This document shows, in pieces, positions 51,556-64,000 of a DNA stretch of 64,000 nucleotides (within the stretch, counting starts at the first letter, position 1; every line of letters starts with the position of its first letter). Source of the DNA: Kaistia defluvii (lineage in GTDB: Bacteria; Pseudomonadota; Alphaproteobacteria; Rhizobiales; Kaistiaceae); NCBI RefSeq assembly GCF_040548815.1, contig NZ_JBEPSM010000001.1:1984001-2048000 (forward strand), read 5' to 3'. The translations under genes were made by a program, and so were the position numbers. Under the pieces are notes generated by a model. The model worked only from the letters and a program-made list of their open reading frames with translations, ran no database searches and was not told the DNA's origin.

Positions 51556-53505
51556 ATGCGCTTCTCGCCTTCCTTTCTCGACGAAATCCGCGCCCGCCTG
51601 CCGATCTCCTCGATCGTCGGACAACGGGTGACGTGGGACCGGCGCAAGTCGCAGCCGCAGAAGGGTGATTTCTGGGCCTGCTGCCCGTTCCATGGCGAAA
51701 AGTCGCCCTCCTTCCATGCCGAGGATCGCAAGGGCCGCTACCACTGCTTCGGCTGCGGCGAATCGGGCGATCACTTCACCTTCCTGACCAAGCTCGAGGG
51801 CCTCTCCTTCCCAGAAGCCGTCGAGCGGCTGGCGGGCGAGGCCGGGCTTTCCATGCCGGCGCGCGACGTCCACGCCGAGGCCGAGGAGCGCAAGCGCGCC
51901 TCGCTGCACGAAGTCATGGAGCTTGCCTGCCGCTTCTTCGAGGAAGGGCTGCAGTCGCGCGACGGCGCCAGCGCCCGCGGCTATCTGAACGGCCGCGCGC
52001 TCGGCCCCGACATCCAGCGCCGCTTCCGCTTGGGCTATGCGCGCCAGAGCCGTAATGCGCTCAAGGAGCATCTCGCCTCGAAGGGCGTGCCGCATGAGGA
52101 CATGATCGCGACCGGCCTGCTGATCTCGGGCGAGGACATCCCGGTTTCCTATGACCGGTTTCGCGATCGCGTCATGTTCCCGATCACCGATTTCCGCGGC
52201 CGCATCGTCGCCTTCGGCGGCCGCGCGCTGTCGGCCGACGCGCAGGCGAAGTACCTCAACTCGCCGGAGACCGTGCTCTTCCGCAAGGGCGACCTGCTCT
52301 ATAACGGCTTCGAGGCGCGCAAGGCGGTACAGAGCGCCGGCACGATCATCACCGTCGAGGGCTATGTCGACGTCATCGCCATGGCGACGGCCGGCTTCGG
52401 CCACACCGTCGCCCCGCTCGGCACGGCCCTGACCGAGCGCCAGCTCGACCTGCTCTGGCGGCTGACGCCGGAACCGATTCTCTGCTTCGACGGCGACAAG
52501 GCAGGCCTTCGCGCCGCCTATCGCGCCGCCGACCTGGCGCTGGCCGCCCTGAAGCCGGGCAAGACGGTGCGCTTCGCCCTGCTGCCCGAAGGCCAGGATC
52601 CGGACGACCTGATCCGTTCGGCCGGCCGCGAGGCGATGGCGCAGGTGCTGGCCGCGGCCCGCCCGCTCTTCGACATGGTCTGGACGCGCGAGACGGATGG
52701 CGGCGGCTTCGACACGCCGGAGCGCCGCGCGGCGCTGGAGGCGCGGCTGCGCGACATTGCCCGCACCGTCGCCGACGAAAGCATCCGCCATCACTACGAG
52801 CAGGCCTTTGCCGAACGGGCGCGGGAGTTCTTCGGCTATGGCCAGAAAAACGGCTTCCGCCAGCAGCGCGGCAATGGCGGCGGCGGCGACCGGCGCAACG
52901 GCCCAAACGGTGGAGCGGGCGGCGCGTCGCGACCGATTCGGCAGCCCCCGCCGATCATTTCCGAGAGCCTGAAGCGCTCCACGACCCTGTCCGGCCGGGT
53001 ACAGGCGCCCCTGCGCGAAGTGGTGCTGGTCATGACCATGGCCAATCATCCGGGGCTTGTCCCCGACCTTCTGGATGAATTCGCCCAGATCGAGTTGACG
53101 AATCGCGAACTTGACTCCCTTCGCACGCAAATCCTAGAGATTGCGGCCGAGGATCCTCATATAGAAGGCGGAGGGTTACGCGACCGGCTTGTATCCGCAC
53201 GCTTCGGCGAATTGCTGGACAAACTCGACCAGCAGATCGAGCGATGCGGCAACTGGCAGGCACGGGCGGATGCGTCGGATCGTGACGCAGCGGATGGTTG
53301 GATGCAGGCTCTCACCTTGCACAGGAAGGCGCGAACGTTACATAAGGAACTCAAGGATGCCGAGGCGGCACTGGCTGCCGACCCCAGCGACGCCAATTTG
53401 GCGCAGATGATCGACATCCAGAACCAGATGGCAAACAGCGATGGCACCGAGGCCCAGATCGAGGGCTTCGGATTAAGTTCGGGCCGACGACAGAAGTCGA
53501 TGTAG
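51556..53505 (+). CDS. dnaG: DNA primase
   Basis: A 649-residue primase. The CHC2 zinc finger (CCPFHGEKSPSFHAEDRKG...CFGCG) is at about residues 38-70. The catalytic core has FPITDFRGRIVAFGGR, followed by the TOPRIM elements VEGYVDVIAMATAGFGHTVAPLGTALT (split over about 271-297) and FDGDKAGLRAA. The C-terminal helicase-interacting domain follows a Gly/Arg-rich linker (about 430-455, with GNGGGGDRRNGPNGG). It makes RNA primers at the replication fork and precedes rpoD, as in many bacteria. Confidence 0.97.
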   Translation: MRFSPSFLDEIRARLPISSIVGQRVTWDRRKSQPQKGDFWACCPFHGEKSPSFHAEDRKGRYHCFGCGESGDHFTFLTKLEGLSFPEAVERLAGEAGLSMPARDVHAEAEERKRASLHEVMELACRFFEEGLQSRDGASARGYLNGRALGPDIQRRFRLGYARQSRNALKEHLASKGVPHEDMIATGLLISGEDIPVSYDRFRDRVMFPITDFRGRIVAFGGRALSADAQAKYLNSPETVLFRKGDLLYNGFEARKAVQSAGTIITVEGYVDVIAMATAGFGHTVAPLGTALTERQLDLLWRLTPEPILCFDGDKAGLRAAYRAADLALAALKPGKTVRFALLPEGQDPDDLIRSAGREAMAQVLAAARPLFDMVWTRETDGGGFDTPERRAALEARLRDIARTVADESIRHHYEQAFAERAREFFGYGQKNGFRQQRGNGGGGDRRNGPNGGAGGASRPIRQPPPIISESLKRSTTLSGRVQAPLREVVLVMTMANHPGLVPDLLDEFAQIELTNRELDSLRTQILEIAAEDPHIEGGGLRDRLVSARFGELLDKLDQQIERCGNWQARADASDRDAADGWMQALTLHRKARTLHKELKDAEAALAADPSDANLAQMIDIQNQMANSDGTEAQIEGFGLSSGRRQKSM

Positions 53506-53678
53506 GATCGATGCGCGGCGGCGTAAGGTTAAGCGGGCCTTAAGACAACAAAGTCTAATTGTCGGGCGACCGACGGCAAGAGGGAATCCTCCTGCCGCCT
53601 CTAGGATTTAACGGTGGTGTGCGAGCGCGACGGACGAGAACCGTCTGGCGCGAAGCCTCTGCCAAGACGGAGAACAGC

Positions 53679-55673
<1,995 letters not shown>

Positions 55674-55700
55674 TCGCCGGGATCCGGTCCTGACCTCCTG

Positions 55701-55736
55701 CAAAAGGGCTGCTCGCGAGAGCGGCCCTTTTGTTTT
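55701..55736 (+). terminator. Intrinsic terminator after rpoD
   Basis: CAAAAGGGC (55701-55709) pairs with GCCCTTTTG (55724-55732), followed by TTTT. The inner part (GCTCGCGAGAGC) adds pairs. It ends 4 bp before the next start codon. Confidence 0.92.
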
Positions 55737-55739
55737 AGA

Positions 55740-56339
55740 ATGGCCGCCATGAACGTCCGCACCCTGATCGAAAATGCCGGCCTCCCCCGCCGTCGCTTCA
55801 CGGTGAAGGAAGTCGAGCGCATGAGCGAGGTCGGCTTGCTGCGCGACGGGGAACGGGTCGAGCTGATCGGGGGAGAGCTCATTCCGATGAGTCCCAAGGG
55901 CAGCCGGCACGAACTCCTGAAGGCCGCTCTGCTGAAGCGGTGGTACAGGGCGACGCCCGACCATATTATGCTCATCCCGAAAACGACCTTCCGCCTTGCG
56001 CTCGATACCTATCTCGAGCCCGACGTGGTGCTGTTCGAGCGGGCTATCGGCATTCGAAGGCTCGATGGCGATACCGCGCTGCTCGCCGTGGAGATCTCCG
56101 ACAGTTCGCTCGGCTTCGACCTCGGCCCGAAGGCGCTCGTCTATGCGCATTTCGGTATTCGCGAGCTCTGGGTGATCGACGCGACCACCGGCACGATCCA
56201 TGTCCACCGCGAGCCGGTCGACGGGCGCTATCAGGCGATCGCGCCATGGACGGCCGAGGACCTCGTCGTGCCGGCCTTCGCGCCGGTCGAGTTCGCACTG
56301 CGCCTCGCCGATCTCGACCTCGGCGACGGATCGGGCTAA
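55740..56339 (+). CDS. Uma2-family putative restriction endonuclease
   Basis: A 199-residue PD-(D/E)XK-fold protein of the Uma2/DUF820 family. N-terminal FTVKEVERMSEVGLLRDGERVELIGGELIPMSP is written over about residues 20-52. The nuclease core has DTYLEPDVVLFERA (about 83-96, Asp) and ALLAVEISDSS (about 106-116, Glu-x-Ser), then YAHFGIRELWVID. Members are common as single chromosomal genes and are usually named putative restriction endonucleases, without proof in most cases. No methyltransferase is near. It starts 4 bp behind the rpoD terminator and has no clear ribosome site. Confidence 0.85.
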   Translation: MAAMNVRTLIENAGLPRRRFTVKEVERMSEVGLLRDGERVELIGGELIPMSPKGSRHELLKAALLKRWYRATPDHIMLIPKTTFRLALDTYLEPDVVLFERAIGIRRLDGDTALLAVEISDSSLGFDLGPKALVYAHFGIRELWVIDATTGTIHVHREPVDGRYQAIAPWTAEDLVVPAFAPVEFALRLADLDLGDGSG

Positions 56340-56375
56340 GGCTCGGACACGGACACCAATCGAAAAGGGCAATCC

Positions 56376-56666
56376 ATGTCGTTCCTGAAGAAGCTGTTCG
56401 GCGGCGGTGGCGGCTCGGACGCCGTCGAGCCCAAGGGCGAGGCGACCGAATACAAGGGCTACAACATCCGCCCTGCCCCCTATTCCGAGGGCGGCCAGTA
56501 CAAGACCGCCGGCTTTATCGAGAAGACGATTGACGGCGTCGAGAAGTCCTACCGCTTCGTGCGCGTCGACTCGCATGCGAGCCGCGACGCGGCGGCCGAT
56601 TTCGCTGTCATCAAGGGCAAGCAGATCATCGACGAGCAGGGCGACCGGATCTTCGACTCAAACTGA
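56376..56666 (+). CDS. HlyU-family small protein
   Basis: A 96-residue protein of the HlyU family. A Gly-rich start MSFLKKLFGGGG is followed by EYKGYNIRPAPYSEGGQYKTAGFI (split over about residues 24-47), EKSYRFVRVDSHAS and IKGKQIIDEQGDRIF at the C-terminus. HlyU was named in Vibrio as a haemolysin regulator, but this short family has no DNA-binding helix-turn-helix and its role is unclear. It is 36 bp after the Uma2 gene and ends before a strong terminator. Confidence 0.85.
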   Translation: MSFLKKLFGGGGGSDAVEPKGEATEYKGYNIRPAPYSEGGQYKTAGFIEKTIDGVEKSYRFVRVDSHASRDAAADFAVIKGKQIIDEQGDRIFDSN

Positions 56667-56720
56667 TCCGTAGCACCTCTTCCGGCGCGGCGCTCACGGA
56701 TCCAAAGACCCAGACATGAA

Positions 56721-56750
56721 AAAGCCGGCCGCGGTGACGCGGCCGGCTTT
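56721..56750. terminator. Bidirectional terminator between HlyU and DUF6600 genes
   Basis: A perfect 13-bp stem AAAGCCGGCCGCG/CGCGGCCGGCTTT encloses a GTGA loop; TTTCTTGTTT follows on the plus strand and a T-run on the minus strand. It stops two convergent genes. Confidence 0.93.
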
Positions 56751-56772
56751 CTTGTTTGCGAGGCAGGCGGCG

Positions 56773-59028
56773 CTACTGGGCGCAGCTGCCATCGGGCTGG
56801 ACGGCAGCCTCGGGGCACTCGCCACCCCGCTGCGGACGCTCGCGGCGCTCGGGCTGGCGCTGCTCCTGCTGCTGCGGCTCAGGCTGGGCCGGCTGTTCCG
56901 CCTGCGGCTCGCGCTGGCGGCGGGGATGCTCGGCCTGGGGCTCCGGCTGCGACTGCTCGCGCTGCTGCTCCTGCTGGGGCTGCTGCGGCTCCTGCTGGGG
57001 CTGCTCCTGCCGCTGCTGGCGACGCTGGCGCGGCGCTTCCTCGGTCTGGGCCGGCGCTGCCGGCTCTGCCTGGGGCTCGGCCTGCGGGCGCTGGCGGCGC
57101 GGACGCTCGGCCGGCTCCGGCTGGGGCTGTGCCTCCGGCTGCGGCTCGGTAGCGGGCGGCGCGGCTTCCTGGGCCGGCTTGGCCGGGCGTTCGCGACGCG
57201 GCTTCTCCGGCTTGGCGGCCGGCTCCTGTGCCGGCTCGGCCGGTGTCGCTTCCGGCGCAGGCTTCTCGGCCGGCTTCGGCTCGGGCTTGGCTTCCGGCGC
57301 AGGCTGCTCCTCGGCCGGCTTGGCCGGACGCTCGCGGCGCGGCTTCTCCGGCTTGACCGCCGGCTCCTGGGCCGGCTCGGCGGGAGCCGCTTCCGGCGCA
57401 GGCTTCTCGACCGGCTTCGGCTGCTCGGCGGCTGGTGCCTCGACAGCGGGGGCCGCCTCGGCCGGCTTGGCCGGACGATCCTTGCGCGGACGCTCGCCCT
57501 GCGGGGCGTCGCCAGGCTGGCCGGCCGGCTCACCCGGCTGCCCCGCATCGGGAGCCCGATCCGGACGGTTCGGCCGCTGGGGCTGGTCCGGATTGACCGG
57601 CGGCGGATTGCCGTCGGCGGGGACCTGCGGCTCGGCCGGCTGCGGATTGGCCTCGACCTTCTTCAGCACGTCTTCGGCCCTGGCAGCGCGCTCCTGACGG
57701 ATACGCTCCTGCTCGGCCTGGCGCTGCTGCGCGGCCTTCTGGGTCGCGGCATCGATTTCGGCCGAACGGTCTTCCGCCGCCTTGCGCTGCTTCGCCACCA
57801 GATCAGCCTTCTCGGCCCTCAGCTTCTCGATCTCGGCCTGCATGCGATCGCGCTGCTGCGGCTGGTCGCGATCGCGGCGCAGGTCGCGCCGCTCCTCCGG
57901 GTTGAGCACGGAGAGCAGCGCCGCCGACACGACGCCGGCGATGGCCGCCTTCGGATCGGGCTCGACATACTGGTGGATCAGAGTCCGGTCATCCCGCGGC
58001 ACGTCGCGGTCGAAGCGATCCGGCCGGCGATCGAAGCGCTGGTCGTCGATGCGCGGACGGAACACGCCGATGCGGCCACCCTGATCGTCATCGAAGATGT
58101 CGCTCTGGTCATCGACGAAGACGACCTCGCGGCCGGGACGGTCACGCCGGCGAACCGGCTCGTTGAAGTAACGGCCATCCTCGAGCTGCGGCCGGCGAAC
58201 ATCGCGTGCCTCGCCGAGATAGCGGCCGACATCGCGCACGGGGGCTGCCCGGCGGCCGATATCGTCATCATCGAAATACTGGTCGTCGACGAACACCCAG
58301 CTTTCCGAAACCGGCGGGTCGTAGCGCTTCGGCGCGCCATACTGGTAGCCCGAACGGTCGGGCGCGATCGGCGCCCAGCCGACAGCACCGCCGCCGACGC
58401 GGAAGGTCACCCAAGCCGGCGACCAGGTGTCGCCCGGGACCCAGTACCAGCCATAATCGGGGCTATAGTCCCAGCGGCCATAGTGATAGGTGGCCCAGCC
58501 GAACGGTTCGCTCGACTCCCAGTACCAGCCGTAATCGTCGGTCCAGGTCCAGCGGCCCTCCTGATAGGGGCGCCAGCCGGCGCCGCGGCGCTTGGGCACG
58601 AAGACGTAGCCGTAATCCTCATCCTCGATCCAGCGGCCATAAGGCTGCAGCTGGTCGAAGAAATAGCCGACATCGCCCGATGCACGACTGGCGCGCGGAC
58701 GCGACGAGACCGGCTGGGGACGCGGCCGCGACTGCGCGACCTGCACGGGCTTCGGCCGCGGCGCGGGCGGCACGACGGCCGGACGCGTCTCGGCGACCTT
58801 CACGGGCTGCGCTGCGGGCGCGGCCGGGCTCTCGCTTTCGGCCGACTGATCATACTCGTCCATGTCCGTCGTATCGGACGGCGGCGCCGACTCGTCGGGC
58901 GCGACGGCCGGCGTGTTGGGACGCAGTTCGAGCTTGTAGGGAACATCGACGACGCCGGTGACGACCGCCGCCCCCGCGACGACGACACCGCCGGCGAGCG
59001 CGGCACCAACCAGACCCCAGAGTTTCAT
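56773..59028 (-). CDS. DUF6600-domain protein with long Pro/Glu/Gln-rich tail
   Basis: A 751-residue exported or membrane-anchored protein. The N-terminal hydrophobic segment (about residues 1-27) is followed by a variable Pro/Ala stretch. A Trp/Tyr/Gly-rich DUF6600 domain spans about 115-240, with GYVFVPKRRGAGWRPYQEGR and WYWVPGDTWSPAWVTF. A helical Arg/Glu-rich region (about 400-480) leads into a 260-residue low-complexity tail. Inside it are at least two near-identical 30-residue units (AEPAQEP...KPEKPRRERPAKPA). ATG 59028 has GGGAAGG upstream. A long frame exists on the other strand but is a shadow. Function is unknown; a surface or envelope role is likely. Confidence 0.82.
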   Translation of the reverse strand: MKLWGLVGAALAGGVVVAGAAVVTGVVDVPYKLELRPNTPAVAPDESAPPSDTTDMDEYDQSAESESPAAPAAQPVKVAETRPAVVPPAPRPKPVQVAQSRPRPQPVSSRPRASRASGDVGYFFDQLQPYGRWIEDEDYGYVFVPKRRGAGWRPYQEGRWTWTDDYGWYWESSEPFGWATYHYGRWDYSPDYGWYWVPGDTWSPAWVTFRVGGGAVGWAPIAPDRSGYQYGAPKRYDPPVSESWVFVDDQYFDDDDIGRRAAPVRDVGRYLGEARDVRRPQLEDGRYFNEPVRRRDRPGREVVFVDDQSDIFDDDQGGRIGVFRPRIDDQRFDRRPDRFDRDVPRDDRTLIHQYVEPDPKAAIAGVVSAALLSVLNPEERRDLRRDRDQPQQRDRMQAEIEKLRAEKADLVAKQRKAAEDRSAEIDAATQKAAQQRQAEQERIRQERAARAEDVLKKVEANPQPAEPQVPADGNPPPVNPDQPQRPNRPDRAPDAGQPGEPAGQPGDAPQGERPRKDRPAKPAEAAPAVEAPAAEQPKPVEKPAPEAAPAEPAQEPAVKPEKPRRERPAKPAEEQPAPEAKPEPKPAEKPAPEATPAEPAQEPAAKPEKPRRERPAKPAQEAAPPATEPQPEAQPQPEPAERPRRQRPQAEPQAEPAAPAQTEEAPRQRRQQRQEQPQQEPQQPQQEQQREQSQPEPQAEHPRRQREPQAEQPAQPEPQQQEQRQPERRERPQRGGECPEAAVQPDGSCAQ

Positions 59029-59301
59029 ATTCACCTTCCCGTCGTTTCCGGCCGTTGCGGGCCGGTCGAACCGAATCATGCCAATGGACTTGGCCGTTTT
59101 CCCGATATCAGCGGGGGAAAGCGGCATGGGCGAGGCCCAATCAAGGCCGTTTCAACGACCGGCCTGCCTCATTCTCCCTCCCTCAATCGGCCGAGGCGCC
59201 TGAACGTTCCCTGAATGACCGGCCGTGCGACGGATTGGCGACGCGGCGCGGAGATGCCATCTTGGCCCACGGTCGAAGGCGCGACGGGAGATACGCGACG
59301 C

Positions 59302-60246
59302 ATGACAGTCCACCATTCCGGCAAGCGGCCGGCCATTGCCGGAATCCGGGCGAGCCTCGCCCTACTCGCCGCGCTGCTGCCGGCCTGTCTCCTGGCCACA
59401 GCAGCCTCCGCCGCCGGCTTGAGCCTGCCGCCCTACAAGGATGCGCTGTTCCAGTACGGCACCATCCTCGAGACGCGCGTCGATGGCGATTTCCGCGTCG
59501 TCGATTATGACGAGATGCGCGACATCAACGGCCGCGACGAGGTCCCCGAGCGCAAGGCGCAGGGCAAGTATGTCTCGCTGAAGACCAAGCGCGTGGAGGA
59601 CCACCTGACCTACAAGGTCGGCGGCCACAGCCTCAAATATGTCGGCGCTGGCGCCACCAAGGGCCCGGCGAAATTGATCGTCCTCTATCTGCACGGCCAG
59701 AACGGCACGCGCTTCCAGGGCGCCGACGACTGGACGTTTGGCGGCAATTTCAACCGGGTGAAGAACCTGACGGTCGCGGCCGGCGGCGCGTACCTGTCGC
59801 CCGATTTCAGCGACTTCGAGGCGACCGGAACGGCCGAGATAGAGGCGCTGATGCAGGATTACGCCGCCCGCTCGCCGGGCGCCCCGATCTTCGTCGCCTG
59901 CGGTTCCTATGGCGGCAAGCTGTGCTGGTCGCTCGCCCGCGATCCCGAGGCGGCCTCGATGATCTCGGGCCTGATCCTGCTCGGCTCGCTTAACGATCCG
60001 GGCTTCCTGAAGACGGCGGCTATGAAACCCGGCGGTCGAAAAATCCCGATCTTCATTGGCCATGGCAGCCGCGACCCGATCATCGACTGGAAGACGCAAC
60101 AGGCCTTCTTTGACAGCGTGCGCAAGAAGTCGCCCGGCTACCCCATCCAGTTCGTGCTGTTCCAGAACGGCAACCACGGCACGCCAATCCGCATGACCGA
60201 CTGGCGCGAGACGCTGAACTGGATGCTGGCAGCAGGCGAGAAGTGA
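59302..60246 (+). CDS. Exported alpha/beta hydrolase
   Basis: A 314-residue alpha/beta hydrolase with an N-terminal signal peptide (about residues 1-37, ending ASAAG). The oxyanion segment is LYLHGQNGTRFQG. The putative nucleophile Ser202 is in ACGSYGGK, where Cys replaces the first Gly of GxSxG. The Asp lies in HGSRDPIIDW and the His in QNGNHGTPIR. ATG 59302 is behind GGGAGATACGCGACGC. It could be an esterase or peptidase in the periplasm. It is divergent from the DUF6600 gene; the 274 bp gap has no other feature I could identify. Confidence 0.8.
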   Translation: MTVHHSGKRPAIAGIRASLALLAALLPACLLATAASAAGLSLPPYKDALFQYGTILETRVDGDFRVVDYDEMRDINGRDEVPERKAQGKYVSLKTKRVEDHLTYKVGGHSLKYVGAGATKGPAKLIVLYLHGQNGTRFQGADDWTFGGNFNRVKNLTVAAGGAYLSPDFSDFEATGTAEIEALMQDYAARSPGAPIFVACGSYGGKLCWSLARDPEAASMISGLILLGSLNDPGFLKTAAMKPGGRKIPIFIGHGSRDPIIDWKTQQAFFDSVRKKSPGYPIQFVLFQNGNHGTPIRMTDWRETLNWMLAAGEK

Positions 60247-60657
60247 GGGCGGGGGTCCGTTGAGCGCATCGAGGCCGCTTGTAGAGGCTTTCCCGAAGCC
60301 TCTCAGATTGCCGTACCCGTCTCTCGAGCATGTAGCGGCTCGTCGCCCCGGCGGAGGCCGGGGCCCATAAACACCGGCCAAGCGGGATATGTCTCCCTCT
60401 CTTCTGAGGCCGGGAGCGTATGGATCCCGGCCTTCGCCGGGATGACGACCGAGAGAGCGGGGGCTCGCGCTCCGCACGGTGGCAGCAGAACCGATGCCCA
60501 GCCGTGCCCTTCGCCCTAGCTGCAAGGATGGATGCACCGGCCCGTGCCTAGTCGCCAGCAAGCAGTTCGATGAACGGCTTCGAAACGCCCTAAATGAGAA
60601 CGCTGACCGGCAGCACAGAGATGCCGTCGGCCAGCAGGAGTTCAGCGAGTTCCCGGA
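60247..60657. other. 411 bp gene-free gap with two family A repeats
   Basis: Between the hydrolase and the zinc peptidase (convergent) I see no credible gene. Family A copies are at 60342-60368 and 60420-60446. The rest shows no clear terminator. Confidence 0.7.
60342..60446. repeat. Two copies of palindromic repeat family A
   Basis: 60342-60368 reads GTCGCCCCGGC-GGAG-GCCGGGGCCCAT, a variant with four-base differences in the outer part. 60420-60446 reads ATGGATCCCGGCCTTCGCCG plus GGATGAC. Stems CCCCGGC/GCCGGGG and CCCGGC/GCCGGG again pair perfectly. Confidence 0.8.
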
Positions 60658-61596
60658 TCAGATCTGGCCCTGGAACGTGTTGCACTGGCTCACATCGCCG
60701 GTCTGGTAGCCGCGCTTGAACCAGGTGCTGCGCTGCGCCGAGGTGCCGTGCGTGAAGCTTTCCGGAACCACCACGCCCTGGGTGCGCTTCTGGATCGCGT
60801 CATCGCCGATCTGGGTCGCCGCATTCAGCGCCTCGTCGATGTCGCCCGCTTCCAGCATGCCCTTCTGGTCGGTGCGGTTGGCCCAGACGCCGGCATAGCA
60901 ATCCGCCTGCAGCTCGACCTTGACGGAGAGCGCGTTGGCATCCGCCTTGCTCATGCCCTGTCGCATCTCGTTGAACTTCGGCAGGATGCCCTGCAGATCC
61001 TGGACGTGATGGCCGACTTCGTGGGCGATCACATAGGCCTGAGCGAAATCGCCGGGCGCGCCGAAGCGGCGCTTCAGCTCGTCATAGAAGGCGAGATCGA
61101 TGTAGACCTTCTTGTCGAGCGGGCAATAGAACGGCCCCGAAGCAGCGCTGGCCTGGCCGCAGGCCGAGCGGGTCATGCCGGAGAAGAGCACCAGCGGCGT
61201 CGCCGCATATGTTTCGCCGGCCGACTTGAAGATGTCGGTCCAGACGTCCTCGGTGCTGCCCAGAACCTTCGAGACGAACTGCTTGCCGGCGTCGTTGACG
61301 CCCGCGCCGGTCTGGGTGCCACCAGAAGATGGCGCCGGCTGGTAGCCAGCGTCCTCGCTCTGGGTGAAGCTTCCGCCCCCGCCCGTCACCATCGCCAGCA
61401 TCTGCAGCGGGTTGATGCCGAAAACCAGCCAGCCGATGCCGACAAGCACCGCGATCGTCACCAGCGATCCGCCCCGGAGCGGGATGCCCCGTCCGCCGCC
61501 CATGCCGGCCGGGCGGAAGCCGCCGCCGAGCCCGCCCGTTCCTCCGCCGCGTCGATCTTCGACGTTGTCGCTCTCGCGCTGTCCATCGAGACGCAT
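60658..61596 (-). CDS. YpfJ-family neutral zinc metallopeptidase
   Basis: A 312-residue protein of the YpfJ/ZnMP family. A Gly-rich N-terminal region precedes one membrane segment (about residues 38-65, [18 protein letters not shown]). The zinc motif His192-Glu193-x2-His196 is in [35 protein letters not shown] and [21 protein letters not shown] are standard C-terminal family motifs. Several cysteines support a disulfide-bonded exported domain. ATG 61596 has AAGGAGAACGTCC upstream. The substrate is unknown. It is divergent from carB. Confidence 0.92.
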   Translation of the reverse strand: MRLDGQRESDNVEDRRGGGTGGLGGGFRPAGMGGGRGIPLRGGSLVTIAVLVGIGWLVFGINPLQMLAMVTGGGGSFTQSEDAGYQPAPSSGGTQTGAGVNDAGKQFVSKVLGSTEDVWTDIFKSAGETYAATPLVLFSGMTRSACGQASAASGPFYCPLDKKVYIDLAFYDELKRRFGAPGDFAQAYVIAHEVGHHVQDLQGILPKFNEMRQGMSKADANALSVKVELQADCYAGVWANRTDQKGMLEAGDIDEALNAATQIGDDAIQKRTQGVVVPESFTHGTSAQRSTWFKRGYQTGDVSQCNTFQGQI

Positions 61597-61827
61597 GGAC
61601 GTTCTCCTTTTTGCCGCGGCCAAAGCCGCGCCTTCGATTTCGTTGACCCTAATCCCGCCAGCATGACGCCGCCAGTGGCTCTAACGTGTGCGCATCGGAG
61701 ACAGTTGCCTGCAGGGGTTCCCCCTCCCCGCCTTTTCCCCTATAAGGCCGCTCTAGCCTTACACGCCCCCTGCTTGATGGCCCGCGCGGATCACCGCGTC
61801 GGGTTTTTTGCTACGCGCGAGACGAAA

Positions 61828-64000
<2,173 letters not shown>

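Noticed and set aside
56716..59214. An 832-codon plus-strand frame opposite the DUF6600 gene, rich in Leu, Gly and Arg
   Set aside because: It mirrors the Pro/Glu/Gln repeats of the real gene; the DUF6600 domain, signal segment and ribosome site support only the minus strand.
60479..60709. A 76-codon plus-strand frame between the hydrolase and the zinc peptidase
   Set aside because: No ribosome site, no motif, and it overlaps the 3' end of the peptidase gene.

Overview
The window is high-GC chromosomal DNA from an alphaproteobacterium, most likely of the order Hyphomicrobiales (Rhizobiales). The evidence is the HWE-family sensor kinase, the rhizobial form of inositol catabolism (IolC fused to DUF2090, a RpiR-family regulator, an IbpA/Iat-type ABC transporter), MocD/MocE/MocF homologues otherwise known from rhizopine catabolism, an Rsm22-like methyltransferase next to a YqeY protein, and palindromic intergenic repeats of the kind common in this order. 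A genus such as Kaistia would fit, but that is a guess. There are no insertion sequences, phage genes, CRISPR arrays or rRNA genes; one tRNA is present.

Layout. 0-2.6 kb: a MalE/F/G-type sugar ABC importer on the minus strand, its second permease cut by the window edge. 2.9-6.6 kb: a tightly coupled plus-strand operon of a flavin monooxygenase-like protein, a questin-oxidase-like protein and a cytosine-deaminase-like amidohydrolase, which looks like an uncharacterised catabolic pathway; an MFS exporter follows. 8.1-11.4 kb: a sugar or polyol module (SDR dehydrogenase, DeoR repressor, FGGY kinase) with a shared inverted-repeat operator and a ten-codon leader peptide coupled to the repressor. 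11.9-15.8 kb: two small stress/membrane genes, then a copper-resistance module (CopZ chaperone, CopA ATPase, CueR/HmrR regulator) with two MerR-type promoters back to back. 15.8-20.0 kb: a PAP2 phosphatase and the four dTDP-L-rhamnose genes, with rfbC tail-to-tail against rfbBDA.

20.1-38.8 kb: a large inositol region. An inositol-type ABC importer with two Gfo/Idh/MocA dehydrogenases (minus) is divergent from the RpiR regulator and iolC-D-E-B (plus). It is followed by a FUSC membrane protein, a LacI regulator and a mocD-mocE-mocF-like oxygenase set. Together these would import a cyclitol, remove an O-methyl (or similar) group by oxygenation, oxidise the ring carbon and run the IolE/D/B/C steps. 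That fits use of O-methyl-inositols or rhizopine-like compounds.

38.9-64 kb: mostly housekeeping. rsm22-like and yqeY (minus) are divergent from carA; then come a lipid kinase, a SIMPL protein, NDH-2, tRNA-Ile(CAU), an orphan HWE kinase, small proteins, a glycerol-3-phosphate locus (TIM-barrel isomerase, GlpR-like repressor, glpD), dnaG-rpoD, a Uma2 nuclease-like protein, an HlyU-family protein, a DUF6600 protein with a long Pro/Glu/Gln-rich tail, an alpha/beta hydrolase, a YpfJ-type zinc peptidase and the first part of carB.

The most unusual non-coding signal is a set of structured intergenic repeats. Three families occur in several copies whose stems differ in sequence but keep base pairing, while loops and flanks stay constant. 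They fill nearly every gap of the iol operon.
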